From: an uncultured Bacilli bacterium
GTDB taxonomy: Bacteria; Bacillota_I; Bacilli_A; RF39; UBA660
Direction of reading: 5' to 3'
NCBI GenBank assembly: GCA_944329505.1
Contig: CALVIJ010000020.1
Location: forward strand, 1 to 12,765
DNA length: 12,765 nucleotides
Shown: positions 1-6,211 of the stretch, in pieces
How the letters are laid out: each line of letters begins with the position of its first letter
Position numbering within the stretch: position 1 is the first letter of the stretch
Notes under the pieces: generated by a model
What the model was told of the DNA's origin: nothing
Seen by the model: the letters and a program-made list of their open reading frames with translations, nothing else
The model's database searches: none
Program-made: the position numbers and the translations under genes

Positions 1-1
1 A

Positions 2-10
2 ATTATACCA
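2..10 (-). promoter_or_regulatory. Possible extended -10 promoter pointing out of the window
   Basis: On the minus strand the left edge reads TGGTATAAT, a full TATAAT at 2-7 with the TG of an extended -10. No good -35 is seen 17 bases upstream. It would start a transcript beyond the left edge. The rest of 1-108 holds no gene that I can support and only AT-rich spacer after secG. Confidence 0.3.
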
Positions 11-108
11 AATTCCAAAAAAAAATAATAGAATTCCTTATATTTTTGTTATAAGTTCCATTACTTTTTAATTTAAAATTCATATATTTGACATAATATT
101 TACCTATT

Positions 109-324
109 TTATATAAAATTCATTACAATACAAATAACAAAGAAAGCTACACCTAAAATAGCAGTTAATCTAGTAATGAATAATTCTCCGCCTCTTTCCT
201 TACGGTTGGCGAACAATTCATCATTACCACCCATGATATTACTATCTGGACTTACTGCCTTACCACTTTGTAAAAGGACAATTGCAATTAATAAAATAGA
301 TATAATAATTAAAAGTATTTCCAT
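109..324 (-). CDS. secG: Protein-export membrane protein SecG
   Basis: Small integral membrane subunit of the SecYEG translocon, which helps preproteins cross the cytoplasmic membrane. The 71 residues have the family layout: a first membrane helix at about 2-18 ending in VLLQ-SGK, a polar loop with an MGG stretch, and a second helix at about 51-70. Length is typical (about 70-80). The ATG at 324 follows GGAGG by 6 bases. It lies downstream of rpoZ on the same strand but behind a terminator, with its own promoter inside that terminator region. The next gene would lie beyond the left edge; in many Firmicutes it is rnr, but that cannot be seen here. Confidence 0.93.
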   Translation of the reverse strand: MEILLIIISILLIAIVLLQSGKAVSPDSNIMGGNDELFANRKERGGELFITRLTAILGVAFFVICIVMNFI

Positions 325-345
325 AGTATACCTCCGACTTCTAAT

Positions 346-374
346 AATTTACCATAAAACCAAAGAAAAATCAA
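346..374 (-). promoter_or_regulatory. Promoter of secG
   Basis: Minus-strand -35 TTGATT (369-374), 17-base spacer, then TAAATT (346-351) preceded by TGG, an extended -10. The -35 lies inside the left stem arm of the rpoZ terminator. Match to consensus is moderate. Confidence 0.4.
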
Positions 375-406
375 CCATTCTATTAATTATATGGTTGACT
401 TTCTTT
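362..406 (-). terminator. Terminator of rpoZ
   Basis: Inverted repeat TCAACCAT (371-378) / ATGGTTGA (391-398) with a 12-base loop, flanked by A-rich and T-rich arms so that the minus strand reads the hairpin followed by TTTTTCTTT. It starts at the rpoZ stop codon. Confidence 0.75.
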
Positions 407-605
407 ATTTTTTCTTAACATGAATTAAACCATTGTTAATCTCCTCTAAAGCTTTTCCGATGTTTTTGGCAGATTTATATTCATTTTCTTTCATTTGAAA
501 ATAACCTGTCTCATCCATTTCTCTAGCTCTTTTAGAAGCAATATTAACAAGTAAATATTTAGATTCAATTTTTTGAAGTAATGCATCGATTGATGGATAA
601 ATCAT
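405..605 (-). CDS. rpoZ: DNA-directed RNA polymerase omega subunit
   Basis: Smallest RNA polymerase subunit, which supports folding and assembly of beta-prime. The 66-residue product has the family pattern: YPSIDALL at the N-terminus, the SKYLLV-x4-SKRARE core (about 15-28), and the C-terminal GKALEEINNG segment (about 50-59). It is about the usual Gram-positive length. ATG at 605 follows GGAGGGG by 4-6 bases. It lies 68 bases after the DUF2779 gene. I see neither a strong promoter nor a strong terminator in that gap, so the two may be cotranscribed. The gap has an AT-only hairpin (622-627/633-638) overlapping -10-like sequence. Confidence 0.9.
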   Translation of the reverse strand: MIYPSIDALLQKIESKYLLVNIASKRAREMDETGYFQMKENEYKSAKNIGKALEEINNGLIHVKKK

Positions 606-673
606 TCTACCCCTCCTAAATAAACTATATATTAGTTTTATAAAAATTACAACAAAAGAGCTTTAATTTGACA

Positions 674-2500
674 TTATTTAACGCTTTTTCTTAATCCGTC
701 TAAAACGGCAAACATCGCATAAGTGTCTTGCTGACAATACTCGATTAGTTTCTGATATTTATGTTTATAATCTAAAGGTAATAGTTTAGGAAAAGAAGCA
801 TAAGTAACCATAGCCTCAACCCCATTACCAACCTCCATACCTTTATAAGTTAAATCGGAAAATAGAGGTAAAACTTTTTTAATAGAAAATGAGCCATCCA
901 TATCCGGATGATAATAATTAAACATTTTAGCTTCTTCTTTAGAATAACCTAAATTCTCATATAAAGAAGATTTTGTTTTAACAATATTCATCAAATCAAA
1001 TACATTATCTCTTATTTTAAGTAACGTCTCTTTATATTCAGGGAAAATATAAGCAAGCTCTTTTAATCTAGTTTTTTCAAACGAATCATTATAAACTAAA
1101 ACCATCTTATCATCAGGTATTAACTCACACATATAGCGAATTAAATCTAGTCTATGATCATCATGATTAGGGGCTAAATAACCATAATGATCTTTCTCTT
1201 TATCACATACTCCAGGTTCTTTTTCGACGTGCAGAGAAAATTGAAATACCGACTGTGTATAAGGTCTTTCTCCTTTATATCTAGGAAGTGGACAAGGAAA
1301 AGTTTCAAAATCTAAATGATAAAGTGGATATGTAATTTGTTTAATACCATCTTTTATTTTTCTTTCATTTATATAAGGTTGACCACTAACCACAGAATCT
1401 TTTTGAATTTTATTTTTTTCTCTATTAAGCATCTCGTCAGGAATATCTAACATACTCACCTTACCATCATTAATCAAATCATAAGTATCGTATTTAATGT
1501 TTCCTTTTTTAAATCCAAAATTATTATTTATATAAGCAAGTATAGAATGTTTCTCCGGCAAAACATCAAAACATAATCTACAGTATTTACACTTAACCGT
1601 CTTTTTATATTCGCAGTACTCTCCAAGTGGTACTCTAGAACCATTTAAATCATCGATATATCCTTTAACTTTTTTACTATCTAAATATATTTTATCCATT
1701 AAATCACGAGTCACATTAGTCACATCGATATATGAAATAATATCTTCACCATTTACCTCATCATAAATGGCTTCTCCATTTTCATATTTTCCGTCAAAAA
1801 CATAATTACTATTTAAAACGGCTAAATAATATTTAACATTCTTATTATCATTATGACTTTTCATATCATTTTCGATAATAAATCTTTGAACTGCAATATC
1901 ATAAATATAATGACCAGGACCAGAATACTTATCAAAAAGCTTATCTCTATTTCTTTCGTAAACCTTCAAAGGCATATAATCTTCTATATTTAAGTTTAAA
2001 TCCTCAAGTAAATAATATATTCCATCATTACCTTTTTCAAATATTGAATAATCTTTACTCCCTAAATCTAAATACTTTTTAGTTGTCGTTGCTTTAACTT
2101 CAATAATATTAATACCATCATCATTTTCATTATAAATATCAACATAACATAAATACCTTATATTATCAATTACTGCATCAAAACTCTCCTGATTATAAGT
2201 ACTTTTGGAAAATTTAAAACTACCTTCAAAATATTTAGATGCTAGCTCACCCGCTAATATTTCCACTTTATTATAATATGGCATCATCGTTTCCAAATGC
2301 TCATTTTTTATATCTATCAAATCATTGCCACTATCGTCAAACATATTACCTAAAAGTTCAGCAATATGCTCTATCTCCTCTTCTTTTTTGTATTCTTCCA
2401 CCGTAATCATACTATCTAATTTTTCTTTTTTTAAATCATCTAAAGCTACATATCGCGGACATCTTACATAATTTATAAATTTTGTTTTTGTTATTGCCAT
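674..2500 (-). CDS. DUF2779 family protein, fused iron-sulfur PD-(D/E)XK and DEDD exonuclease regions
   Basis: A predicted DNA-processing enzyme of unknown biological role, 608 residues. Residues 1-310 look like a RecB/Cas4-type nuclease: Cys14 in YVRCPRY, a possible active site with Asp121 and the EVK motif (Glu134, Lys136), and a distal cysteine group at 296, 304, 307 and 310. One N-terminal Cys plus three clustered C-terminal Cys is the Cas4/AddB iron-sulfur pattern. Residues about 390-608 look like an RNase H-fold 3'-5' exonuclease: HLDFET (Asp397, Glu399), NDSFEK (471-476), Asp502 and YCQQDT (Asp592). The family name comes from the C-terminal part. The start is set at the ATG at 2500, after GGTGAT; an in-frame TTG 24 bases upstream has no ribosome site. 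A TATAAT at 2516-2521 lies just before it, without a good -35. No CRISPR or recombination genes adjoin it. Nuclease roles are inferred from motifs. Confidence 0.8.
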   Translation of the reverse strand: MAITKTKFINYVRCPRYVALDDLKKEKLDSMITVEEYKKEEEIEHIAELLGNMFDDSGNDLIDIKNEHLETMMPYYNKVEILAGELASKYFEGSFKFSKSTYNQESFDAVIDNIRYLCYVDIYNENDDGINIIEVKATTTKKYLDLGSKDYSIFEKGNDGIYYLLEDLNLNIEDYMPLKVYERNRDKLFDKYSGPGHYIYDIAVQRFIIENDMKSHNDNKNVKYYLAVLNSNYVFDGKYENGEAIYDEVNGEDIISYIDVTNVTRDLMDKIYLDSKKVKGYIDDLNGSRVPLGEYCEYKKTVKCKYCRLCFDVLPEKHSILAYINNNFGFKKGNIKYDTYDLINDGKVSMLDIPDEMLNREKNKIQKDSVVSGQPYINERKIKDGIKQITYPLYHLDFETFPCPLPRYKGERPYTQSVFQFSLHVEKEPGVCDKEKDHYGYLAPNHDDHRLDLIRYMCELIPDDKMVLVYNDSFEKTRLKELAYIFPEYKETLLKIRDNVFDLMNIVKTKSSLYENLGYSKEEAKMFNYYHPDMDGSFSIKKVLPLFSDLTYKGMEVGNGVEAMVTYASFPKLLPLDYKHKYQKLIEYCQQDTYAMFAVLDGLRKSVK

Positions 2501-2539
2501 AATATCACCATTCAAATTATACAATTTTTAAGCAAAAGA

Positions 2540-2563
2540 AAAAAGAGAATAAACTCTCTTTTT
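2540..2563 (-). terminator. Terminator after first NPKTSD surface protein gene
   Basis: Nine-base stem AAAAAGAGA (2540-2548) / TCTCTTTTT (2555-2563) with a 6-base loop; on the minus strand it is followed by a run rich in T (TTCTTTT). It begins 5 bases after the stop codon. Confidence 0.7.
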
Positions 2564-2568
2564 CAAAA

Positions 2569-3450
2569 TTAAGCTAATTTTTTACGAGCAACTAAAGCTA
2601 CTGTTGCACTAACAGCTAAAGTTGTAAATGCAATCATAATTCCATCTGAAGTTTTTGGATTTTCTACTTCATCTTTTACTTCATCTTTTACTTCGTCTTT
2701 TACATCTTCAGTAGGTTCATCAGTTTCAACTGCAGTTTTAACTAAAGTATAACCATAAGCAAAGTCACTACTTACTGCATCGCCTGAAATTGAAGTATGT
2801 TTTTTATCATTTTCACCTAATGCATAAGTAAATTCATCAGTATCTGCTTGAGCAACAACTAAATTATCTTTAACATCTACAATAGTAGAATATACATTAG
2901 CATGTTCAAACATATTTACTTTTACTTGTAGGCCACTTTCTCCATATAAAGAAATATTTCCATATAGATTAGTTACTCCTGTTCCTGTATAAGTAGAAGC
3001 TGATCTAACTTCTAAATTACCAACAATATTAACTGTACCATTATTTGTAAATGTTGTAGGTGTTCCAGTAGTTAAAGCCATATTTCCATATAAATTGAAA
3101 ACAGCACCTTCATTAACTACCATATTAATTGGTAAACTAGTATCACCATAAGAAACAAACATTAAGTTTTTCATATGTCTAGTTTCAGCAGTACCATCAA
3201 CAGTCATTGTAATACCATTTCCTTCTTTAGCAACAGTCACAGTACCTTCAGTGATGTTGATGTAACCATCTTCACCAATTAAATCATAACCAAAAGCTGT
3301 AAATGTATCTCCAGCTTTAAAAGTCTGTGGAGTTCCGCCTAATATAGCAGCTGCTGTTGTATCATCATACTCTTCCGCATGTACACCTCCAAATGGCATT
3401 AAACAAAGTCCAAAAACCAAAGCTCCTAAAAATACCCCTAACTTTTTCAT
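2569..3450 (-). CDS. Secreted, sortase-anchored surface protein with NPKTSD motif (paralogue 1)
   Basis: A cell-wall protein of unknown function, 293 residues. It has a signal peptide (MKKL start, hydrophobic 6-22, likely cleavage after VHA at 25). The ectodomain is rich in Gly, Thr, Asn and beta-prone segments such as FNLYGNM and VTNLYGNISLYG, suggesting a stacked-beta or beta-helix fold. A KDEV triplet repeat acts as a likely spacer. The C-terminus is a complete sorting signal: NPKTSD (264-269), a 19-residue hydrophobic segment, then RKKLA. The start at 3450 is chosen because MKKL begins a signal peptide and follows GGGAGG by 7 bases; a longer frame opening upstream has no ribosome site and would cover the promoter. 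Its C-terminal 35 codons and N-terminus match the neighbour at 3571-4470. The class B sortase at 4628 is the likely anchoring enzyme. Confidence 0.82.
   Translation of the reverse strand: MKKLGVFLGALVFGLCLMPFGGVHAEEYDDTTAAAILGGTPQTFKAGDTFTAFGYDLIGEDGYINITEGTVTVAKEGNGITMTVDGTAETRHMKNLMFVSYGDTSLPINMVVNEGAVFNLYGNMALTTGTPTTFTNNGTVNIVGNLEVRSASTYTGTGVTNLYGNISLYGESGLQVKVNMFEHANVYSTIVDVKDNLVVAQADTDEFTYALGENDKKHTSISGDAVSSDFAYGYTLVKTAVETDEPTEDVKDEVKDEVKDEVENPKTSDGIMIAFTTLAVSATVALVARKKLA
2571..2674 (-). repeat. Copy 1 of duplicated sorting-signal coding sequence
   Basis: About 104 bases that align without gaps to 3573-3676 with about 10 differences (roughly 90% identity, counted by eye), most of them transitions. 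They encode the C-terminal part of the two surface proteins from the VKDE spacer to the tail. The ectodomain coding sequences upstream do not align in this way. Confidence 0.75.
2666..2701 (-). repeat. 12-base tandem repeat, three copies (KDEV repeat)
   Basis: Three consecutive copies of ACTTCATCTTTT on the plus strand (2666, 2678, 2690), the third with one G for A. On the coding strand they encode KDEV three times, just before the sorting motif. A partial fourth unit follows. Such an in-frame repeat can change number by slippage, altering the wall spacer length. Confidence 0.85.
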
Positions 3451-3466
3451 ACTTATCCTCCCTCTA

Positions 3467-3481
3467 GGCATATACCTTGCC
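3467..3481 (-). promoter_or_regulatory. 5' leader hairpin of surface protein gene 1
   Basis: On the minus strand GGCA (3481-3478), a 7-base loop and TGCC (3470-3467), then TAGAGGGAGG. It falls at the expected mRNA 5' end, about 7 bases after the -10. The same layout precedes the paralogue at 4488-4504. Confidence 0.4.
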
Positions 3482-3487
3482 ATCCTC

Positions 3488-3516
3488 ATTATATCAAATT
3501 TAAAACTAACGTGCAA
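3488..3516 (-). promoter_or_regulatory. Promoter of surface protein gene 1
   Basis: Minus-strand TTGCAC (3511-3516), 17-base spacer, TATAAT (3488-3493) preceded by TGA: an extended -10 with perfect hexamer. The -35 is weak. Confidence 0.65.
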
Positions 3517-3534
3517 GCAATAAAAAATTTCAAA

Positions 3535-3562
3535 GAAAAAAGCGCTTATCAAAAGCGTTTTT
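3535..3562 (-). terminator. Terminator after surface protein gene 2
   Basis: On the minus strand CGCTT, a 5-base loop and AAGCG (3543-3547/3553-3557), extended by A/T pairs after one mismatch, and followed by CTTTTTTTCTTT. It lies 8 bases after the stop of the paralogue 2 gene and upstream of the paralogue 1 promoter. Confidence 0.65.
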
Positions 3563-3570
3563 GACGTAAA

Positions 3571-4470
3571 CTAAGCTAATTTTTTACGTGCAACTAAAAC
3601 TACTGTCGCACTAGCAGCTAAAGCTACAAATGCAATCATAATTCCGTCTGAAGTTTTTGGGTTTTCTGCTTCATCTTTAACATCATTGTTTTCATCTTTT
3701 GGGTTTTCTGGAGTAGTTGGTTCTTCTACTGCAGGTCTATAATCAGCAGCATCCAATTCTACATAATTATCTCCTGTAGGTAAATTGTTTTCATCTAAGA
3801 ATAATTGAACTTGTAATGGTTTTCCTTCTTCTTTATCATAAGTAACAGCAACTTTTACTCCGTTATATTCAATATTCATGCTTTCTACTTCTTCAGTAGT
3901 TAAATTATCAGTCCATAATGTTGGTAATTTGTCTGTTTCAGTAGTATTTACAATAGTAGCATTATTTATAGTAAGTGATGGCACTGATAAAGTTGGAGCT
4001 GCGCCTTTAGTAAGTTCGATACCACCAAATCCATTTCCAGAAACATCGATTGTTCCTTCTAAAGTAAGATTAGCACCATTAGCACTTAATCCAACATTAC
4101 CACCTGTTAAAGTAATATTTTTAACTGTTACATTAGCATCATAAGCTTGAATTACATATACACCACCATTATAAGGTTTTTCAGCATCACTACCCCAAAC
4201 TGTATTGTCATTAGAACCATTTTTAAATGTTCCTACATATGTAATTTTATGACCATTTCCATCAATAACCTTATCAGAAGTAACATTTATCTTATGAGTT
4301 GTTTCAATATCTTTAGTTAATTTAACTGAAGTAGTTACATTATCTTCAAGATATTTATATAAATCCTCTGCGTTATCAACCTCAACTGGCTCAGCTGCAT
4401 TTGCACCCATAAAAGGTACTACCATAAATGCACATACAAGTAAACCCAAAAATACTTTAAGTTTTTTCAT
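3571..4470 (-). CDS. Secreted, sortase-anchored surface protein with NPKTSD motif (paralogue 2)
   Basis: A cell-wall protein of unknown ligand or enzyme activity, 299 residues. Signal peptide at 1-25 (MKKLKVFLG, cleavage near ANA). Residues about 28-165 have short repeated beta-strand patterns (VIDGNGHKITY, VTVKNITLTGGNVGLSA, LTLEGTIDVSGNG) typical of right-handed parallel beta-helix proteins of the pectate-lyase-like type. A Pro/Glu/Lys-rich spacer (about 248-268) leads to NPKTSD (270-275), a hydrophobic 19-mer and RKKLA. ATG at 4470 follows AGGAGAG. Stop is TAG. It is divergent from the class B sortase gene, with 157 bases between starts, which supports an enzyme-substrate relation. It has its own promoter and terminator. 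The beta-helix call is from sequence pattern only; the natural binding partner cannot be read here. Confidence 0.82.
   Translation of the reverse strand: MKKLKVFLGLLVCAFMVVPFMGANAAEPVEVDNAEDLYKYLEDNVTTSVKLTKDIETTHKINVTSDKVIDGNGHKITYVGTFKNGSNDNTVWGSDAEKPYNGGVYVIQAYDANVTVKNITLTGGNVGLSANGANLTLEGTIDVSGNGFGGIELTKGAAPTLSVPSLTINNATIVNTTETDKLPTLWTDNLTTEEVESMNIEYNGVKVAVTYDKEEGKPLQVQLFLDENNLPTGDNYVELDAADYRPAVEEPTTPENPKDENNDVKDEAENPKTSDGIMIAFVALAASATVVLVARKKLA
3573..3676 (-). repeat. Copy 2 of duplicated sorting-signal coding sequence
   Basis: Direct repeat of 2571-2674, about 90% identical by eye. It codes for the VKDEAE-NPKTSD sorting signal. Outer parts of the two genes diverge much more, so this block was copied recently or is kept alike by gene conversion or selection. 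Confidence 0.75.
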
Positions 4471-4487
4471 TTCTCTCTCTCCTTCTA

Positions 4488-4504
4488 AGCAATTTTATCT
4501 TGCT
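4488..4504 (-). promoter_or_regulatory. 5' leader hairpin of surface protein gene 2
   Basis: On the minus strand AGCAA (4504-4500), a 7-base loop and TTGCT (4492-4488), then TAGAAGGAG. Compared with the hairpin at 3467-3481 the outer G-C pair is replaced by A-T, a compensated change. It lies at the predicted 5' end of the mRNA. Confidence 0.4.
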
Positions 4505-4510
4505 ATTTAA

Positions 4511-4539
4511 ATTATATCAAATAAAACAATAATTAACAA
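4511..4539 (-). promoter_or_regulatory. Promoter of surface protein gene 2
   Basis: Minus-strand TTGTTA (4534-4539), 17-base spacer, TATAAT (4511-4516) preceded by TGA (extended -10). Same design as the promoter at 3488-3516. Confidence 0.7.
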
Positions 4540-4596
4540 TAAAAAAAATATAAATATGTATAAAATGTGAAACACAATGTAAACTTGCAAATTTTA

Positions 4597-4605
4597 TGTT
4601 ATAAT
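4597..4605 (+). promoter_or_regulatory. Promoter (extended -10) of sortase gene
   Basis: TGTTATAAT: a perfect TATAAT at 4600-4605 with the TGn extension, 22 bases before the ATG. No convincing -35 is seen (TGTAAA at 4578 with a 16-base spacer is the best). Confidence 0.6.
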
Positions 4606-4627
4606 TATTAAAGTTGGGAGTGTCAAT

Positions 4628-5476
4628 ATGCAAAAAAATGGTCGAGTAACAAGAACAGAATTTCATAAAAGAAAACGAAAAAAGCGAATAATTTGGACTA
4701 TAATTTTTATAATAAGTCTCTTAATATCTATTCTGTGTATAATGAAAATATTTTTTTGGAATCAAGAAAACAAAAATGTTGATAAAATAACTGAGGATAT
4801 AAACAATGAGAAAATTGTTGAGGAAGTTCAGAGCGAAACGGCTGAAAACATAAACCCTCCTGAAGACAAGGATGACGACTATTGGAATTATATCAAAATG
4901 GATATGATGTCAGTTGACTTTAATGAACTTAAAAAGAAAAATAGTGATACTGTAGGTTTTATTAAAGTAAATGGCACAAATGTCAATTATCCAATTGTTC
5001 AAACGACTGATAATTCCTATTATTTAAAACATGCTTTTGACAAATCTAGTAACTCTGCTGGTTGGGTTTTTGCCGATTATCGAAACAACATGGTTAATTT
5101 TGATAGAAATACCGTTATATATGGTCATAGTAGGTCAAATCAAACTGTCTTTGGAAGTCTTAAAAAAGTTTTAAATAAATCTTGGTATGGAAATAAAGAT
5201 AACCATATAATTAAGTTATCAACTCCAACCGAAAACACCTTATGGCAAATCGTTAGTATATATACTATCAAACCAGAAAGCTATTACATCACAACTAAAT
5301 TTTCAGATAGTCAGTTTAAAGAATTTGTTAAAACAATTAAAGATAGAAGCGAAATAGAATTCAGCGGAACCTTAAGTGAAAATGATAAAGTATTAACTTT
5401 ATCAACTTGTGAGGACGTCGCTGGAACTACTAGATTAGTAATTCATGCTAAACTAATAAAATTAGATAAAAGATAA
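4628..5476 (+). CDS. srtB: Class B sortase
   Basis: Membrane-anchored cysteine transpeptidase that cuts a C-terminal sorting motif after Thr and joins the protein to the cell wall. The 282 residues have a basic N-terminus (14-20), one membrane helix (about 21-43), an acidic linker (about 50-85) and the catalytic domain (about 95-280). Catalytic residues are visible: His167 in IYGHSR, Cys261 in TLSTC and Arg269 in TTRLVIHAKL. FIKVNGTNVNYPIVQ and the long region between His and Cys fit class B rather than class A. ATG at 4628 follows GGGAG by 8 bases. Class B enzymes recognise NPxT-type motifs in several Firmicutes (for example NPQTN in Staphylococcus), which fits the NPKTSD ends of the two proteins encoded by the divergent genes. 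The pairing is inferred. Convergent with the gene ending at 5504, with a shared terminator. Confidence 0.9.
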   Translation: MQKNGRVTRTEFHKRKRKKRIIWTIIFIISLLISILCIMKIFFWNQENKNVDKITEDINNEKIVEEVQSETAENINPPEDKDDDYWNYIKMDMMSVDFNELKKKNSDTVGFIKVNGTNVNYPIVQTTDNSYYLKHAFDKSSNSAGWVFADYRNNMVNFDRNTVIYGHSRSNQTVFGSLKKVLNKSWYGNKDNHIIKLSTPTENTLWQIVSIYTIKPESYYITTKFSDSQFKEFVKTIKDRSEIEFSGTLSENDKVLTLSTCEDVAGTTRLVIHAKLIKLDKR

Positions 5477-5505
5477 AACCCTTTGGAATAATCCCAAAGG
5501 GTTTT
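5475..5505. terminator. Bidirectional terminator between sortase and TasA-like genes
   Basis: Perfect 12-base inverted repeat AAAACCCTTTGG (5475-5486) / CCAAAGGGTTTT (5494-5505) with a 7-base loop. It overlaps the stop codons of both convergent genes. T tracts are short, within the stem ends. Confidence 0.85.
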
Positions 5506-6136
5506 ACGCTTGTTTATAATTAATTATAACAGACATGTCTTTTCGAACACTTTCATTATTGTTAACGCTTCTATTATACATGGCGGTTACAGTCATATGA
5601 ACCGATTCACCAGCATCCAATTCATCACCTAAATTAATACCACCAACTGAATATATAATATTGTCATCCGGTTTATTTTCTGGAACAATATAAATACTAT
5701 CTACTTTAGCATTTAAAGTTCCACTATTTTTTATAGTTAAATCATAGACAATTTTATCACCTGGTCCTGACAAAGAAATATAAAAATTGGCTTTTGTACT
5801 TGTAAAACTAGGCTTACTAAGTTCTTTTGCACCACCGATAATATCATCTACTTGCATATCGGTGAATCCTATATTACATGCACCATCATCAGCTTGTCTA
5901 ACATTAAAAGCTAAAGGTTGGGCGAAAGTGGCATACCAAATAATCAAAAATGCTGCAACGGCTACCAATGCAATTACTATCCTATTAGTAGACTGTTTAG
6001 ACATTTTAATATGGCGATCTTTGGCATCAGTAATTTCTTCTGCATGTGGTTCCCAAAGTTCTAAAACCTCTATGTTTTCATCTTTTTTCACATCATCTTT
6101 AACAGTATTGTTTTTATTTAAATCATTTTTATCCAT
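5504..6136 (-). CDS. Membrane-anchored protein with TasA/camelysin-like beta-sandwich signature
   Basis: Predicted single-pass surface protein of unknown function, 210 residues. It has a long charged N-terminal stretch (1-51, many Asp, Glu and Lys), one membrane helix (about 52-72) and an outer domain. The outer domain has a PGDKIVYDLTIKNSGTLNAKV stretch and LDAGESVHMTVTAMYN, the pattern of beta-sandwich proteins such as TasA, CalY/camelysin and related coat proteins, where PGD...NxGT and AGES mark strands. Here the helix is too far inside for a normal signal peptide, so it likely stays as an anchor with a cytoplasmic tail. The start is put at the ATG at 6136, 9 bases after AAGGA; an ATG 9 bases earlier lies directly against that site. 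The family call is tentative. It shares its terminator with the sortase gene but has no visible sorting motif. Confidence 0.65.
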   Translation of the reverse strand: MDKNDLNKNNTVKDDVKKDENIEVLELWEPHAEEITDAKDRHIKMSKQSTNRIVIALVAVAAFLIIWYATFAQPLAFNVRQADDGACNIGFTDMQVDDIIGGAKELSKPSFTSTKANFYISLSGPGDKIVYDLTIKNSGTLNAKVDSIYIVPENKPDDNIIYSVGGINLGDELDAGESVHMTVTAMYNRSVNNNESVRKDMSVIINYKQA

Positions 6137-6168
6137 AAATATCATTCCTTACTGTTTACTCTAAAATT

Positions 6169-6197
6169 AGTATATCATAATCCTTTATTTTAAGCAA
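6169..6197 (-). promoter_or_regulatory. Promoter of TasA-like gene
   Basis: Minus-strand TTGCTT (6192-6197), 17-base spacer, TATACT (6169-6174) with TGA before it (extended -10). Confidence 0.6.
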
Positions 6198-6211
6198 TAA
6201 ATTAATAATAA

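Noticed and set aside
176..418. Plus-strand frame of 80 codons opposite secG
   Set aside because: Shadow of secG with hydrophobic residues from the reverse of membrane codons, no ribosome site, and it runs through the rpoZ terminator.
3451..3552. N-terminal extension of surface protein 1 to 3552
   Set aside because: It would cover the promoter and leader hairpin, has no ribosome site and would bury the signal peptide.
2571..3676. Direct repeats as ends of a mobile element
   Set aside because: They are coding, in frame and encode the same sorting signal; no transposase or target duplication is present.
3878..4144. Plus-strand frame of 88 codons inside surface protein gene 2
   Set aside because: Antisense shadow of a clear secreted protein gene; no promoter or ribosome site.
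5787..6164. Plus-strand frame of 125 codons opposite the TasA-like gene
   Set aside because: Antisense shadow; it crosses the leader and start of the real gene and lacks a ribosome site.
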